Source: an uncultured Bacteroidales bacterium (lineage in GTDB: Bacteria; Bacteroidota; Bacteroidia; Bacteroidales; F082). Taken from it: DNA of 60,538 nt. Made by a program: the position numbers and the translations under genes. The notes beneath the pieces were generated by a model. The model did not search any database and was not told the DNA's origin. It saw only the letters and a program-made list of their open reading frames with translations. The DNA lies in assembly GCA_937926515.1 (NCBI GenBank), contig CALAZZ010000105.1, forward strand, positions 1 through 60,538, given 5' to 3'. This document shows positions 17,850 to 25,414 of the stretch, piece by piece (positions within the stretch are counted from its first letter, which is position 1; each line of letters begins with the position of its first letter).

Positions 17850-18608
17850 TCAATTAAAAAAAAGTTGTTTATGAAATAAATATCCATTATTCTGCTCTGC
17901 CCTCACTGTGATTGGTGCCCTGACATCACTCACTTTTTCCAGAATAAGCAGTGCCGTGGCCCTACCCCTCGCAGCAAAACTGATGGATCCATTTCCGGTA
18001 TTGATGGTGCGGGCGCCCTGTAGTTCAATAAAATCTGACTTTCTAGGTACAAAGTCAAGGTCATCATATCCAATATTGATCTTTATCTCCTCCTGGCTTT
18101 CAATAATGAAGTTTAAGTAATACATATTATCGAGCGCATAAGGGATCACTTTTATAAGTGTGTTCTGCTTCATAAATGAAATGCCTTGCATTTCGTTATT
18201 CATCATACTTCCGCGAAGCTGATCCCTGTTCATGCCGCTCCGATTATCCATCAGCACCCATGTTAAAGCGGAGCCTAACAAAATACCTACCAACATCACG
18301 GCAGCAAAACGCATGGCCGGAACACCAAATATCCAGGCCTGCGTGTTTACTGAGAACGGTGATTTTTCTTTAATTTTTTCCTTGTTTAAAACAGCCTGCA
18401 TGACCCTGCTGGAGACATCGATATGCTCTTCTTCCACTTTTGAATGACTCAGTTCTCTTTCAACCGCCATTAACCGGTCAAAATCATCCCGCCTCATCCC
18501 TGATTTACTTAATAGATGGTTAAGTTCTATTTCCTGGATGGAGGTTATCCGGCCATCAATCTTGGCTTGGACCAATCTCCTTAATTTTCTATGCCTGAAC
18601 CTATTCAT
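17850..18608 (-). CDS. probable anti-sigma factor, single-pass membrane protein
   Basis: A 252-residue protein. The basic N-terminus and the first ~85 residues form helices of the kind found in cytosolic anti-sigma domains (DGRITSIQEIELNHLLSKS, FDRLMAVERELSHSK). One transmembrane segment lies near 95-118 (AAVMLVGILLGSALTWVLM), and a beta-rich periplasmic domain of about 120 residues follows. It has no HxxxCxxC zinc motif. It lies directly downstream of the ECF sigma gene (193-base gap), the usual order for a sigma/anti-sigma pair. The presence of a PrsW-type protease gene upstream hints at control by intramembrane proteolysis, which is inference. Confidence 0.65.
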   Translation of the reverse strand: MNRFRHRKLRRLVQAKIDGRITSIQEIELNHLLSKSGMRRDDFDRLMAVERELSHSKVEEEHIDVSSRVMQAVLNKEKIKEKSPFSVNTQAWIFGVPAMRFAAVMLVGILLGSALTWVLMDNRSGMNRDQLRGSMMNNEMQGISFMKQNTLIKVIPYALDNMYYLNFIIESQEEIKINIGYDDLDFVPRKSDFIELQGARTINTGNGSISFAARGRATALLILEKVSDVRAPITVRAEQNNGYLFHKQLFFN

Positions 18609-18801
18609 AATTGTTTTTCTTATTTAAATCTGCTCTTGGTTTTGAAAAATCATCATTTGTAATTTCAATGACTCTGATCTCATCTACTCTACTTTACAAG
18701 CCGTACTATTACAATTATCTGATTTTTGAAAAAAAGTTGGTTTTAATTTTATTTTTTTTCATCTATGACTCTTATATATTCATTAACGAACACTTAATTG
18801 A
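18609..18801. other. spacer between ECF sigma and anti-sigma-like genes
   Basis: A 193-base, strongly AT-rich spacer, long for a sigma/anti-sigma pair. It contains long T and A runs but no clear CAAAnnTA box for the minus strand and no obvious hairpin. It may hold a separate promoter recognised by the ECF factor itself; I cannot identify one by eye. Confidence 0.3.
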
Positions 18802-19380
18802 TTAATTAGCATCACTTTGTAAAAAAAATGATGTTTGTTCCAGAATAGATTTAAGTCGGATTCGAGCCTCATATAATCGCGACCTTACTTTATTTTCCGT
18901 GATTTCAAGTACAAAAGCTATTTCCTTATAGGATAGTTTATGATAGTACTTCAGCATGACTACAGTTTTATGTTTGTTGTTCAAATGCTTAATGGCATGT
19001 TGAACCCATTCTTCCTTATCTCGATTGCCTTCATCGGTATTATCACTCAGCTGTGCCATGCCATCTGTACTGGCATATCGTTTATGTTGTTTCAAGTGAG
19101 CCAGTGCCTCGTTTATGGCGATGCGATAAATCCAACTAAAAAAGCGAAATTCAAACCTGAAACTGGGCAGTGCTTCATAGGCCTTGATAAAAACAATCTG
19201 CGTAAGCTCCTCTGCTTCACTACGGTTATTCATCATGTGCAGCAAAAGATTAAAAACAGGGACCTGGTAGCGTTTCACCAGCAAACAGTACACATTTATT
19301 TTGCCCTCGAGCACCCTCCTGATGGTCTCATAATCGCTTGCCGGGTCCGGATTATTGACATACTCTGGTGTTGCTGTCAT
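18802..19380 (-). CDS. ECF-family RNA polymerase sigma factor
   Basis: A 192-residue sigma-70 family protein with region 2 (about 20-90: YQVPVFNLLLHMMNNRSEAEELTQIVFIKAYEALPSF, then FFSWIYRIAINEALAHLK) and region 4 (about 125-180: HKTVVMLKYYHKLSYKEIAFVLEITENKVRSRLYEARIRLK). There is no region 3, as expected for the ECF class. An in-frame GTG at 19398 exists, but the ATG at 19380 has an AAGAAGGA site about 8 bases upstream and is preferred. It is followed by an anti-sigma-like gene and preceded by a PrsW-type protease and a STAS gene on the same strand. Target promoters are unknown. Confidence 0.93.
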   Translation of the reverse strand: MTATPEYVNNPDPASDYETIRRVLEGKINVYCLLVKRYQVPVFNLLLHMMNNRSEAEELTQIVFIKAYEALPSFRFEFRFFSWIYRIAINEALAHLKQHKRYASTDGMAQLSDNTDEGNRDKEEWVQHAIKHLNNKHKTVVMLKYYHKLSYKEIAFVLEITENKVRSRLYEARIRLKSILEQTSFFLQSDAN

Positions 19381-19417
19381 ATAGCTTTCCTTCTTCACTT
19401 CAACACTATTTTAATAC

Positions 19418-19444
19418 CAAATTTAACACTTATAATTGATTCAA
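19418..19444 (-). promoter_or_regulatory. candidate promoter of ECF sigma gene
   Basis: Reading the minus strand, TTG (19444-19442) is followed after 16 bases by TAAATTTG (19425-19418), matching the Bacteroidota -33/-7 pattern with a slightly short spacer. The box is 38 bases upstream of the chosen ATG. Confidence 0.45.
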
Positions 19445-20419
19445 TTTCCATAATTCCAGGTGTTTCATACGGACCAGGGGTTGCAAGGCCAGCTCTCCAA
19501 GCTTGCCAATTGCTTTCCTGAGCAAGCGCAGTTCTATGAGTTTATCCATCGTATCTACTTCCCGTATGATTGGAAAGCCGTTCTCCTTCAGCATCAGATT
19601 ACGTTTTGCCTTAATGGACAGTTCAAGGTACAAGCTTAAATAACAATACAAGTCGAGTATCATTTCAGGTAAAAAATGCTTTTTAAGCTCAACCAGATAG
19701 TTCCCGGCTTTGGTATCTGCAAATTCACCGCGCCTGATCATGCTGAGCATCTCCACTTCATTGCTAAATTCAATCTCAAGCCATTGCTGCAACACATTGG
19801 TACTATGCTTAAATATTATATAAAACAAAACAGGTAATAAGGTAATGATTAAGGTAACCTGCAAATATGGATTCAGTAAGAAGTGGTTAAAACCACTATG
19901 CACCACATAGGACAATATCAAAGCCGGAATTATGGAGAGTATAAAAGGCTTGTCCCGCTGTATGCCACCAATCATAATCATTGCAAATAGCGCTGTGGCC
20001 CCACCATGCATTACGGCTGTTCCAAAACCACGTATCATCCACACCACATTAGCTGTATCGTAGTTTAATGTATTGAGGTAAGCAATATTCTCAGCCAGGG
20101 CAAAGCCGGTGCCGGCAGAGAACCCATAAATTGCAGCGTCAATGGAAAAGCCTATCCGCCGTCTGGCAATCAGATACAATAACAAAATGGATTTCAACAG
20201 TTCTTCTGTCAACGGTGCCAGATATTTGCTGAAAAGGGAAAATTCAAGCGCAAGTTGGTTGACCAACCAATTGTTTAGATAAAAGGCAATCCATGCGGCT
20301 ATGGCACCCCATATCATGCATAAAATTAAATACTTCTTGTTTACCAGCTTGAAGCTGTCAAACAGAAATAAACCAATAAGAAACAACAACACAGGCATTA
20401 AGCTGAAAATAGCTTTCAT
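19430..20419 (-). CDS. PrsW-type intramembrane metalloprotease
   Basis: A 329-residue polytopic protein with about seven to eight transmembrane helices and the PrsW/CAAX-like catalytic pattern: Glu72-Glu73 with Lys76 (PLTEELLKS), Glu110-Asn (ALAENIAYL), His138 (AVMHGG) and His174/His179 (VVHSGFNHF). In Bacillus, PrsW makes the first cut in the anti-sigma factor RsiW. Here the gene lies immediately upstream of an ECF sigma/anti-sigma pair, which fits a related role, although no cleavage target is proven. The C-terminal ~115 residues form a soluble helical region not typical of short PrsW proteins. The gene ends 50 bases before the sigma start and begins 13 bases after the STAS gene. Confidence 0.82.
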   Translation of the reverse strand: MKAIFSLMPVLLFLIGLFLFDSFKLVNKKYLILCMIWGAIAAWIAFYLNNWLVNQLALEFSLFSKYLAPLTEELLKSILLLYLIARRRIGFSIDAAIYGFSAGTGFALAENIAYLNTLNYDTANVVWMIRGFGTAVMHGGATALFAMIMIGGIQRDKPFILSIIPALILSYVVHSGFNHFLLNPYLQVTLIITLLPVLFYIIFKHSTNVLQQWLEIEFSNEVEMLSMIRRGEFADTKAGNYLVELKKHFLPEMILDLYCYLSLYLELSIKAKRNLMLKENGFPIIREVDTMDKLIELRLLRKAIGKLGELALQPLVRMKHLELWKLNQL

Positions 20420-20431
20420 GACAGTGGAGAA

Positions 20432-20767
20432 TTATTTACTTTTAATAGCTGCTTCTGTGTCAGGAAAAATAGAAAATATTGTTGAAAATCCTGAAATATC
20501 AAATATTTCTTTAATAGTTGGTTGCAGATTTGAAAGCAGGAGCTTACCCTGAACAGCCGAAATTTTTTTCTGTGCGACTAAAAAAATCCTCAGACCTGAA
20601 CTACTGATGTAATCCAGGCCGGCACAATCAAGCACTAAATGGTCTACTCCTTCATTATCAAGAATATGCATTAGATGGGTATTGAAATTCTCCGCATTGA
20701 TGGTATCAATACGGCCATGAATACTTACCACCGTAAAATTGTCGCGATTAGTAACTTGTATGTTCAT
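20432..20767 (-). CDS. stand-alone STAS domain protein (anti-sigma factor antagonist)
   Basis: A 111-residue single-domain STAS protein of the RsbV/SpoIIAA class. Its core is HGRIDTINAENFN and its phosphoacceptor loop is YISSSGLRIFL, with Ser56 the likely phosphorylation site. Such proteins bind RsbW-type kinases when unphosphorylated and are reset by SpoIIE-type phosphatases. The nearest kinase and phosphatase genes are at 9269-9691 and 9678-11612, about 11 kb away on the same strand. The gene starts with ATG and runs 12 bases before the PrsW-type gene, so the two are probably co-transcribed. Confidence 0.93.
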   Translation of the reverse strand: MNIQVTNRDNFTVVSIHGRIDTINAENFNTHLMHILDNEGVDHLVLDCAGLDYISSSGLRIFLVAQKKISAVQGKLLLSNLQPTIKEIFDISGFSTIFSIFPDTEAAIKSK

Positions 20768-20862
20768 AGATTATTGAGCCCGGTTTGGTTGTTATGTTCT
20801 GGTTACATCTTTTTCAATCAACTAAGTTATTAATTACTACTTCAAATGAGTAATCTTTCACG

Positions 20863-20870
20863 CAAATATA
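20863..20870 (-). promoter_or_regulatory. candidate -7 box upstream of STAS-PrsW genes
   Basis: The minus strand reads TATATTTG followed by C, an exact TAnnTTTGC match, about 95 bases upstream of the STAS ATG. No TTG is present at the usual distance, so this is a partial promoter match. Confidence 0.4.
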
Positions 20871-21003
20871 AACAATAATTAGTGTAAATAGGAGGTCCTT
20901 TTACCAGTTAGCACAATTCACTTGATCCGGCACACTATATCAGCTACTCGAATGTAGAACATCCAATATGACGGACTGTACATTGGTGTAAAAGGAACTA
21001 TAG

Positions 21004-21035
21004 AAAAAGCCACCTACTTTAATTTGTAAGTGGCT
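21004..21035 (-). terminator. intrinsic terminator of tRNA-Arg
   Basis: On the minus strand, arms AGCCAC and GTGGCT (21035-21030 and 21013-21008) flank a loop with extra TAC/GTA pairing and are followed by a TTTTT run (21008-21004). It starts 12 bases beyond the tRNA 3' end. Confidence 0.75.
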
Positions 21036-21046
21036 GAATTAATGTG

Positions 21047-21120
21047 TGAACCCGGAGGGATTCGAACCCCCAACCTTCTGATCCGTAGTCAGATGCACTA
21101 TCCAATTATGCTACGGGTCC
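21047..21120 (-). tRNA. tRNA-Arg (anticodon ACG)
   Basis: A 74-base cloverleaf read on the minus strand. The acceptor GGACCCG pairs with CGGGTTC (one G-U), the anticodon stem is TCTGA/TCAGA with loop CTACGGA giving anticodon ACG, and the T-arm has the GTTCGAATC loop with a GGGGG/CCCTC stem. The discriminator is A and CCA is not encoded. A34 is expected to be edited to inosine by TadA so that CGU, CGC and CGA can be read. The gene stands alone. Confidence 0.95.
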
Positions 21121-21177
21121 ATCCTGCTCTACTTTCCGGGTTTCTGGTATACATCAGCAACCGTAGAAAAGCGGGTG

Positions 21178-21185
21178 CAAAGATA
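21178..21185 (-). promoter_or_regulatory. candidate -7 box of tRNA-Arg promoter
   Basis: The minus strand reads TATCTTTG followed by C, an exact TAnnTTTGC match, 57 bases upstream of the tRNA 5' end in an otherwise empty spacer. No clear -33 TTG is seen. Confidence 0.5.
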
Positions 21186-21297
21186 ATATTTTTACTGGCA
21201 GTTATGCTTTCCTTTGCTGAAAAATTATATTCCTTTTTTCTCCATTTTCGCAATTATAAGTCGCATTTCTTAATTGAACTTAAGGTCAGAAATACAA

Positions 21298-22560
21298 TCA
21301 TGATTCATCTGCTATCGTAAAGATATCAATCTGCTCTAGTTCATCCCAAAAATCCGGATAAGATTTAACGACTACATCCGGATTATTAATCACCACATAA
21401 CCTGTTTTTAATGCCAACGGAGCCAGAGCCATGGCAATGCGGTGGTCACCATAAGTGTCGAAAACAGGAATTGACTTCGGTATAGATTCAGCTGGGATCA
21501 GTTTGTATACATCCTCGTTCACAGCATGAAATACACAGCCGAGCTTCATCAACTCTCGCTCCATGACGGATGTACGGTCCGATTCCTTATATTTAAGATT
21601 CGATAACCCACTGAAAGTGGCATGCACACCAAGTCCGGCACAACTTGCTGCCAAAGCGGGCATTAGGTCAGGGCAATCACTAAAATCAAACTCCATCTCA
21701 CTTTGCGGCGGCCTTGATTTTGCAATTTGAATACCTTCCGCAGTCTGATGGCTATCTACCCCAAGGGAGGAAAACAATTTTACCAAAACCCGGTCACCTT
21801 GCATGCTATCAATCCGTAAATCCCTGAGTAAGATCTCGGAATTGTCAGAAAGTGCTACCAGCTCATACCAGTAGGAAGCAGAGCTCCAATCACGTGAAAC
21901 CTGGAAAACCCTGTCGGTGTATGGCTTAGGATAAACGACAATATTGTGACCTTGATGGCTGAATTCAGCACCATAATATTGCATCATATCCAAAGTCATC
22001 TCAAGATAGGGCATTGAGTTTATACTGCCGGTCAGTTTCATCTCAAGGCCATTTCTCCAATGAGGCGCTGCAAGCAAAAGGGATGATGCAAACTGACTGC
22101 TTTTGCTCATATCAATTCGCATCTTACCTCCTATTAGATCCGAACCTTTTATCATCAATGGTGGATAACCCTGTTGCTCAGTGTGGCGGACCGATGCACC
22201 CAAAGCGTTTAGAGCCTCCACAAGAGTCGCTAAAGGCCTGTTCTTCATCCGATAGCTTCCTGTGAGCATCCAGTTGCCGGGCAAACCAGCCAGGTAAGTC
22301 GTTAAAAACCGCAATACTGTTCCTGCATTTTCGCAGTCAACCACCAATGGAACCGAAGATTCTATTGAAAAGTGTATCTGCTCAAGGTTTTGCATCAGCA
22401 GATACGTGTCTGCAGCAGTGGAAAGCCCTTTTGCACGCAACTTGAAACCACCATAGGCAGCTATCATAAGAGCCCTGTTGCTCTCACTTTTACTGCCGGG
22501 TAGCCTCACCGTGGACTTGAAACTTGACTTGTTAAGTAAAACAGATCGTTTTCTGCTCAT
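21298..22560 (-). CDS. aroA: 3-phosphoshikimate 1-carboxyvinyltransferase (EPSP synthase)
   Basis: A 420-residue cytosolic enzyme of the shikimate pathway that joins phosphoenolpyruvate to shikimate 3-phosphate. The N-terminal phosphate-binding motif is LPGSKSESNRALMIAA, followed by NAGTVLRFLTTYLAG (counterpart of GNAGTAMR), and later KESDRTSVME and DHRIAMALAPLAL near the C-terminus. The length matches the family (about 420-430). It starts 41 bases after the aroB stop on the same strand, so two steps of chorismate synthesis are probably co-transcribed. ATG start at 22560. Confidence 0.95.
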   Translation of the reverse strand: MSRKRSVLLNKSSFKSTVRLPGSKSESNRALMIAAYGGFKLRAKGLSTAADTYLLMQNLEQIHFSIESSVPLVVDCENAGTVLRFLTTYLAGLPGNWMLTGSYRMKNRPLATLVEALNALGASVRHTEQQGYPPLMIKGSDLIGGKMRIDMSKSSQFASSLLLAAPHWRNGLEMKLTGSINSMPYLEMTLDMMQYYGAEFSHQGHNIVVYPKPYTDRVFQVSRDWSSASYWYELVALSDNSEILLRDLRIDSMQGDRVLVKLFSSLGVDSHQTAEGIQIAKSRPPQSEMEFDFSDCPDLMPALAASCAGLGVHATFSGLSNLKYKESDRTSVMERELMKLGCVFHAVNEDVYKLIPAESIPKSIPVFDTYGDHRIAMALAPLALKTGYVVINNPDVVVKSYPDFWDELEQIDIFTIADES

Positions 22561-22601
22561 GTTACAGATTCATTAAATGGAAGAATGCAGTATTTAAGTT
22601 A

Positions 22602-23690
22602 CTAATTTTTGTTAGTAAAGTTTGAAAATGCATGCCTGTAAGCATCCAGGCTTTCAGCTATTTGCGATTCACCAACCACAATGTCAAAATAAGCATCACC
22701 TGGTGATTTTATCAACACAAAGCGAAATCCTCCACCAATATTTTTCTTATCCTGATACATCAACCTAAAAAGCTCAGGGTAATCTTCATCATCAAAGAAA
22801 TAAGGTTTGAAGTGCTTCAAATACCACCGGGTATACCTATCCAGAACGCCGGGCGATAGCTTGCATTTTTCAACTGATAGCCAGAGTGCACAATACATAC
22901 CAAGTGCAATTGCTTCGCCATGAAGCAGTCCAGCTGCTTTTGCATGCGACAGCGATTCAATGGCATGTCCTACAGTATGTCCGAAATTAAGCAGTTTCCT
23001 GCGCCCGTTTTCCATGGGATCAGCCTCAACTACTGACAGCTTTGCATGAATGCACTTTGAAATGACTTGCCATTTATCAATGGGCTGCAGCCAGTCAATG
23101 TCTGCCATATCAAGTATCTCGGGATCATTGATATAGCCATATTTTATCACTTCAGCCAAACCCGAAAGCATCTCTCGCTTAGGCAAGGTATTGAGAAATT
23201 CATCGAAGATCAGTACAGCTTCAGGTGGGCTAAAGGTGCCAAGTGTATTTTTAATTCCCTGATAGCCAATACCGGTTTTACCACCAAAAGCTGCGTCAAC
23301 CATCGAAAGCAAGCTGGTCGGAATATGAATAAAACGCACACCTCTTTTATATACCGATGCTGCAAATCCACCCAGATCGGTGATCATTCCGCCACCTAGG
23401 TTTATAAGTACTGCATCACGGCCTGCCTGTTTTGTAATCAGCTCCTGCCATACTTGATGACAGCTATCCATATTTTTTGAGGTTTCACCTGCTGGCAGGA
23501 TTATATTGGTGATGTGCTGATCCTTAAGGGGTAAATAACCAGCCAAAACCGGCAAACAAAAACGATAGGTATTGGCATCCATTAAGATAAATACAGGGAT
23601 GCCCTGCTCCTTAAAGCCAATCATCTGTCTTCGAAGCCATGATGCAGCCTCCGTGCCATACAAAACCAAGCTTCTCACCATGGAATTCAT
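22602..23690 (-). CDS. aroB: 3-dehydroquinate synthase
   Basis: A 362-residue NAD- and metal-dependent enzyme that converts DAHP to 3-dehydroquinate, the second shikimate step. It shows the NAD-binding GGGMITDLGGFAAS block, the HIPTSLLSMVDAAFGGKTGI block and the metal ligands in LNFGHTVGHAIE and LLHGEAIALGM. The length is normal. It lies directly upstream of aroA and 55 bases downstream of the alanine dehydrogenase gene, all on the minus strand. Confidence 0.95.
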   Translation of the reverse strand: MNSMVRSLVLYGTEAASWLRRQMIGFKEQGIPVFILMDANTYRFCLPVLAGYLPLKDQHITNIILPAGETSKNMDSCHQVWQELITKQAGRDAVLINLGGGMITDLGGFAASVYKRGVRFIHIPTSLLSMVDAAFGGKTGIGYQGIKNTLGTFSPPEAVLIFDEFLNTLPKREMLSGLAEVIKYGYINDPEILDMADIDWLQPIDKWQVISKCIHAKLSVVEADPMENGRRKLLNFGHTVGHAIESLSHAKAAGLLHGEAIALGMYCALWLSVEKCKLSPGVLDRYTRWYLKHFKPYFFDDEDYPELFRLMYQDKKNIGGGFRFVLIKSPGDAYFDIVVGESQIAESLDAYRHAFSNFTNKN

Positions 23691-23745
23691 ATTGCTAAAT
23701 TAATGCAAACGGATGAATAAGCAATGTTTAATAAATTCGAATGGT

Positions 23746-24966
23746 TCAATAAAAGGCTGCCATTAAGAGATCCAGGTGTTGGAATGGCAATCCAAAAGTG
23801 GTACTGATTTGCTGATTGGTGATCTTCCCGTTAAAGGCATAAACGCCTTTGCTCAGTGCCCGATCCATCTTCAACATATTCTCAACTCCTCCCATTTCGC
23901 CTATTCGAAGAAGCAGAGGAGCAAAAAAATTACTTAAGGAATAAGAAGCTGTACGCGGAACTCTGGATGCAATATTGGGTACGCAATAATGAGTGACATC
24001 ATACAACTTATATACCGGATCCTGATGTGTTGTAGTCCTTGAAGTTTCAAAACACCCACCCTGGTCAATACTTACATCTATAATCACCGATCCCGACTTC
24101 ATCTTCTTGATCATTTCATCACTGATCAGACAGGGAGTAATGTGGTCAGATGTGTGTTTGGCACCAATCACCACGTCGGCAGTAAGCAAGGCTTTCTCTA
24201 TAAGGTGGGGCTGCAAAATAGAGGTATAGATACGGCTTCCAAGACTGGCTTGCAAGCTCCGCAGCTTGTACATAGAATTATCATACACCTTCACCAGGCA
24301 TCCCATTCCAATTGCTGCCCGGGCAGCATACTCCGCAACAGTGCCCGCCCCAATGATTACCACTTCCGTTGGTGCCACGCCCGGAAAGCCCCCAAGCATA
24401 ATGCCCTTGCCGTATTCAGAACTTGATAGATATTCAGCTGCAATCATTATGGAGGCATTGCCTATAATTTCACTCATGGACTTCTTCAGTGGAAGTGCAC
24501 CGGTTTTATCCTGAATGCCTTCCATAGCCAGGGCAATTACTCGCTTAGCTATCAATGCTTCAAAATAGGCCCTCTCGCGTGTGGTGAATTGCACTGTTGA
24601 TATTAGGGTGTGGTTTTTTTGTAAGAGTTCAATCTCATCCAATCCAGGAGGTGCTATCTTCAGCACAATATCAGCCGCAAACACCTGGTCTCTGTCGTTG
24701 GTAATCTCGGCACCCGACTCGGCATATTCATAATCTGCAAAATTTGACTTTAGTCCGGCAGAAGTTTCGACCAGTACACGATGGCCATTATCCACCAAAG
24801 GCTTTATGCTCTCTGGTACCAGTCCAATACGATTTTCGTTCTTCGATCGCTCGCAGGGTATACCAATGCTAAGACTGTTCTTCTTAATCGCGATCTCCAG
24901 CATCTCTTCTTTTGGCAGAAGAGAACCGGCGGTAGAAAATCGAATATATTGCTTGCCTTCGCCCAT
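23746..24966 (-). CDS. ald: alanine dehydrogenase
   Basis: A 406-residue NAD-dependent enzyme of the AlaDh/PNT family that interconverts alanine and pyruvate plus ammonia. Visible features are the N-terminal domain with GIPCERSKNENRIGLVPESI, the Rossmann fingerprint VIIGAGTVAEYAARAAIGMG, and DVSIDQGGCFETSRTTTH near the active site. An N-terminal extension of about 30 residues before the first conserved strand is usual for Bacteroidota homologues. It lies 22 bases downstream of tsaE in a porX-tsaE-ald order that I recall as common in this phylum. Confidence 0.92.
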   Translation of the reverse strand: MGEGKQYIRFSTAGSLLPKEEMLEIAIKKNSLSIGIPCERSKNENRIGLVPESIKPLVDNGHRVLVETSAGLKSNFADYEYAESGAEITNDRDQVFAADIVLKIAPPGLDEIELLQKNHTLISTVQFTTRERAYFEALIAKRVIALAMEGIQDKTGALPLKKSMSEIIGNASIMIAAEYLSSSEYGKGIMLGGFPGVAPTEVVIIGAGTVAEYAARAAIGMGCLVKVYDNSMYKLRSLQASLGSRIYTSILQPHLIEKALLTADVVIGAKHTSDHITPCLISDEMIKKMKSGSVIIDVSIDQGGCFETSRTTTHQDPVYKLYDVTHYCVPNIASRVPRTASYSLSNFFAPLLLRIGEMGGVENMLKMDRALSKGVYAFNGKITNQQISTTFGLPFQHLDLLMAAFY

Positions 24967-24988
24967 ATGTCAAATACAAAATTGCAGT

Positions 24989-25414
24989 CTATTTATTTGT
25001 GCCACAACGAATAACCCTGGTTTCAGTGCCAGGCTCCAAGTTGATGGTCACGTATACGCAATTTTCCGGTAATAGTTGCTCTATTTTTTCGGGCCATTCA
25101 ATAAAACACAAATGATCGCTGAAAAAATAATTCTCATAACCAATATCGTAGGCTTCCTCAATTTTATTTATGCGATAAAAATCAAAATGATAAACAGACT
25201 CACCATTTTCTGTGAGATATTCATTCACAATAGAAAATGTAGGGCTATTGACCTCATCTGTGACACCTAACTGGCGGCACAAGGCTTTAATCAAAGTTGT
25301 TTTGCCTGCACCCATGGGACCATGCATTGCAAAAATATTGCTGTAGCTTCTCATTCCAAGCAACTTGGATGCCACAACATCCAACTGTTCAATATGGTTA
25401 ACCGTAAAAACCAT
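24989..25414 (-). CDS. tsaE: tRNA threonylcarbamoyladenosine biosynthesis ATPase TsaE
   Basis: A 141-residue P-loop ATPase that works with TsaB and TsaD to make the t6A modification at position 37 of ANN-decoding tRNAs. Walker A is GPMGAGKTTLIKAL, the conserved SPTFSIVNEY segment follows, and HFDFYRI and FIEWPEKIEQLLP complete the family signature. The length is standard. The ATG shares one base with the porX stop (TAATG), which indicates translational coupling to that gene. Confidence 0.95.
   Translation of the reverse strand: MVFTVNHIEQLDVVASKLLGMRSYSNIFAMHGPMGAGKTTLIKALCRQLGVTDEVNSPTFSIVNEYLTENGESVYHFDFYRINKIEEAYDIGYENYFFSDHLCFIEWPEKIEQLLPENCVYVTINLEPGTETRVIRCGTNK

Noticed and set aside
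21030..21320. A 96-codon plus-strand frame including CEPGGIRTPNLL
   Set aside because: It is the well-known false translation of the antisense strand of a tRNA gene (tRNA-Arg at 21047-21120).
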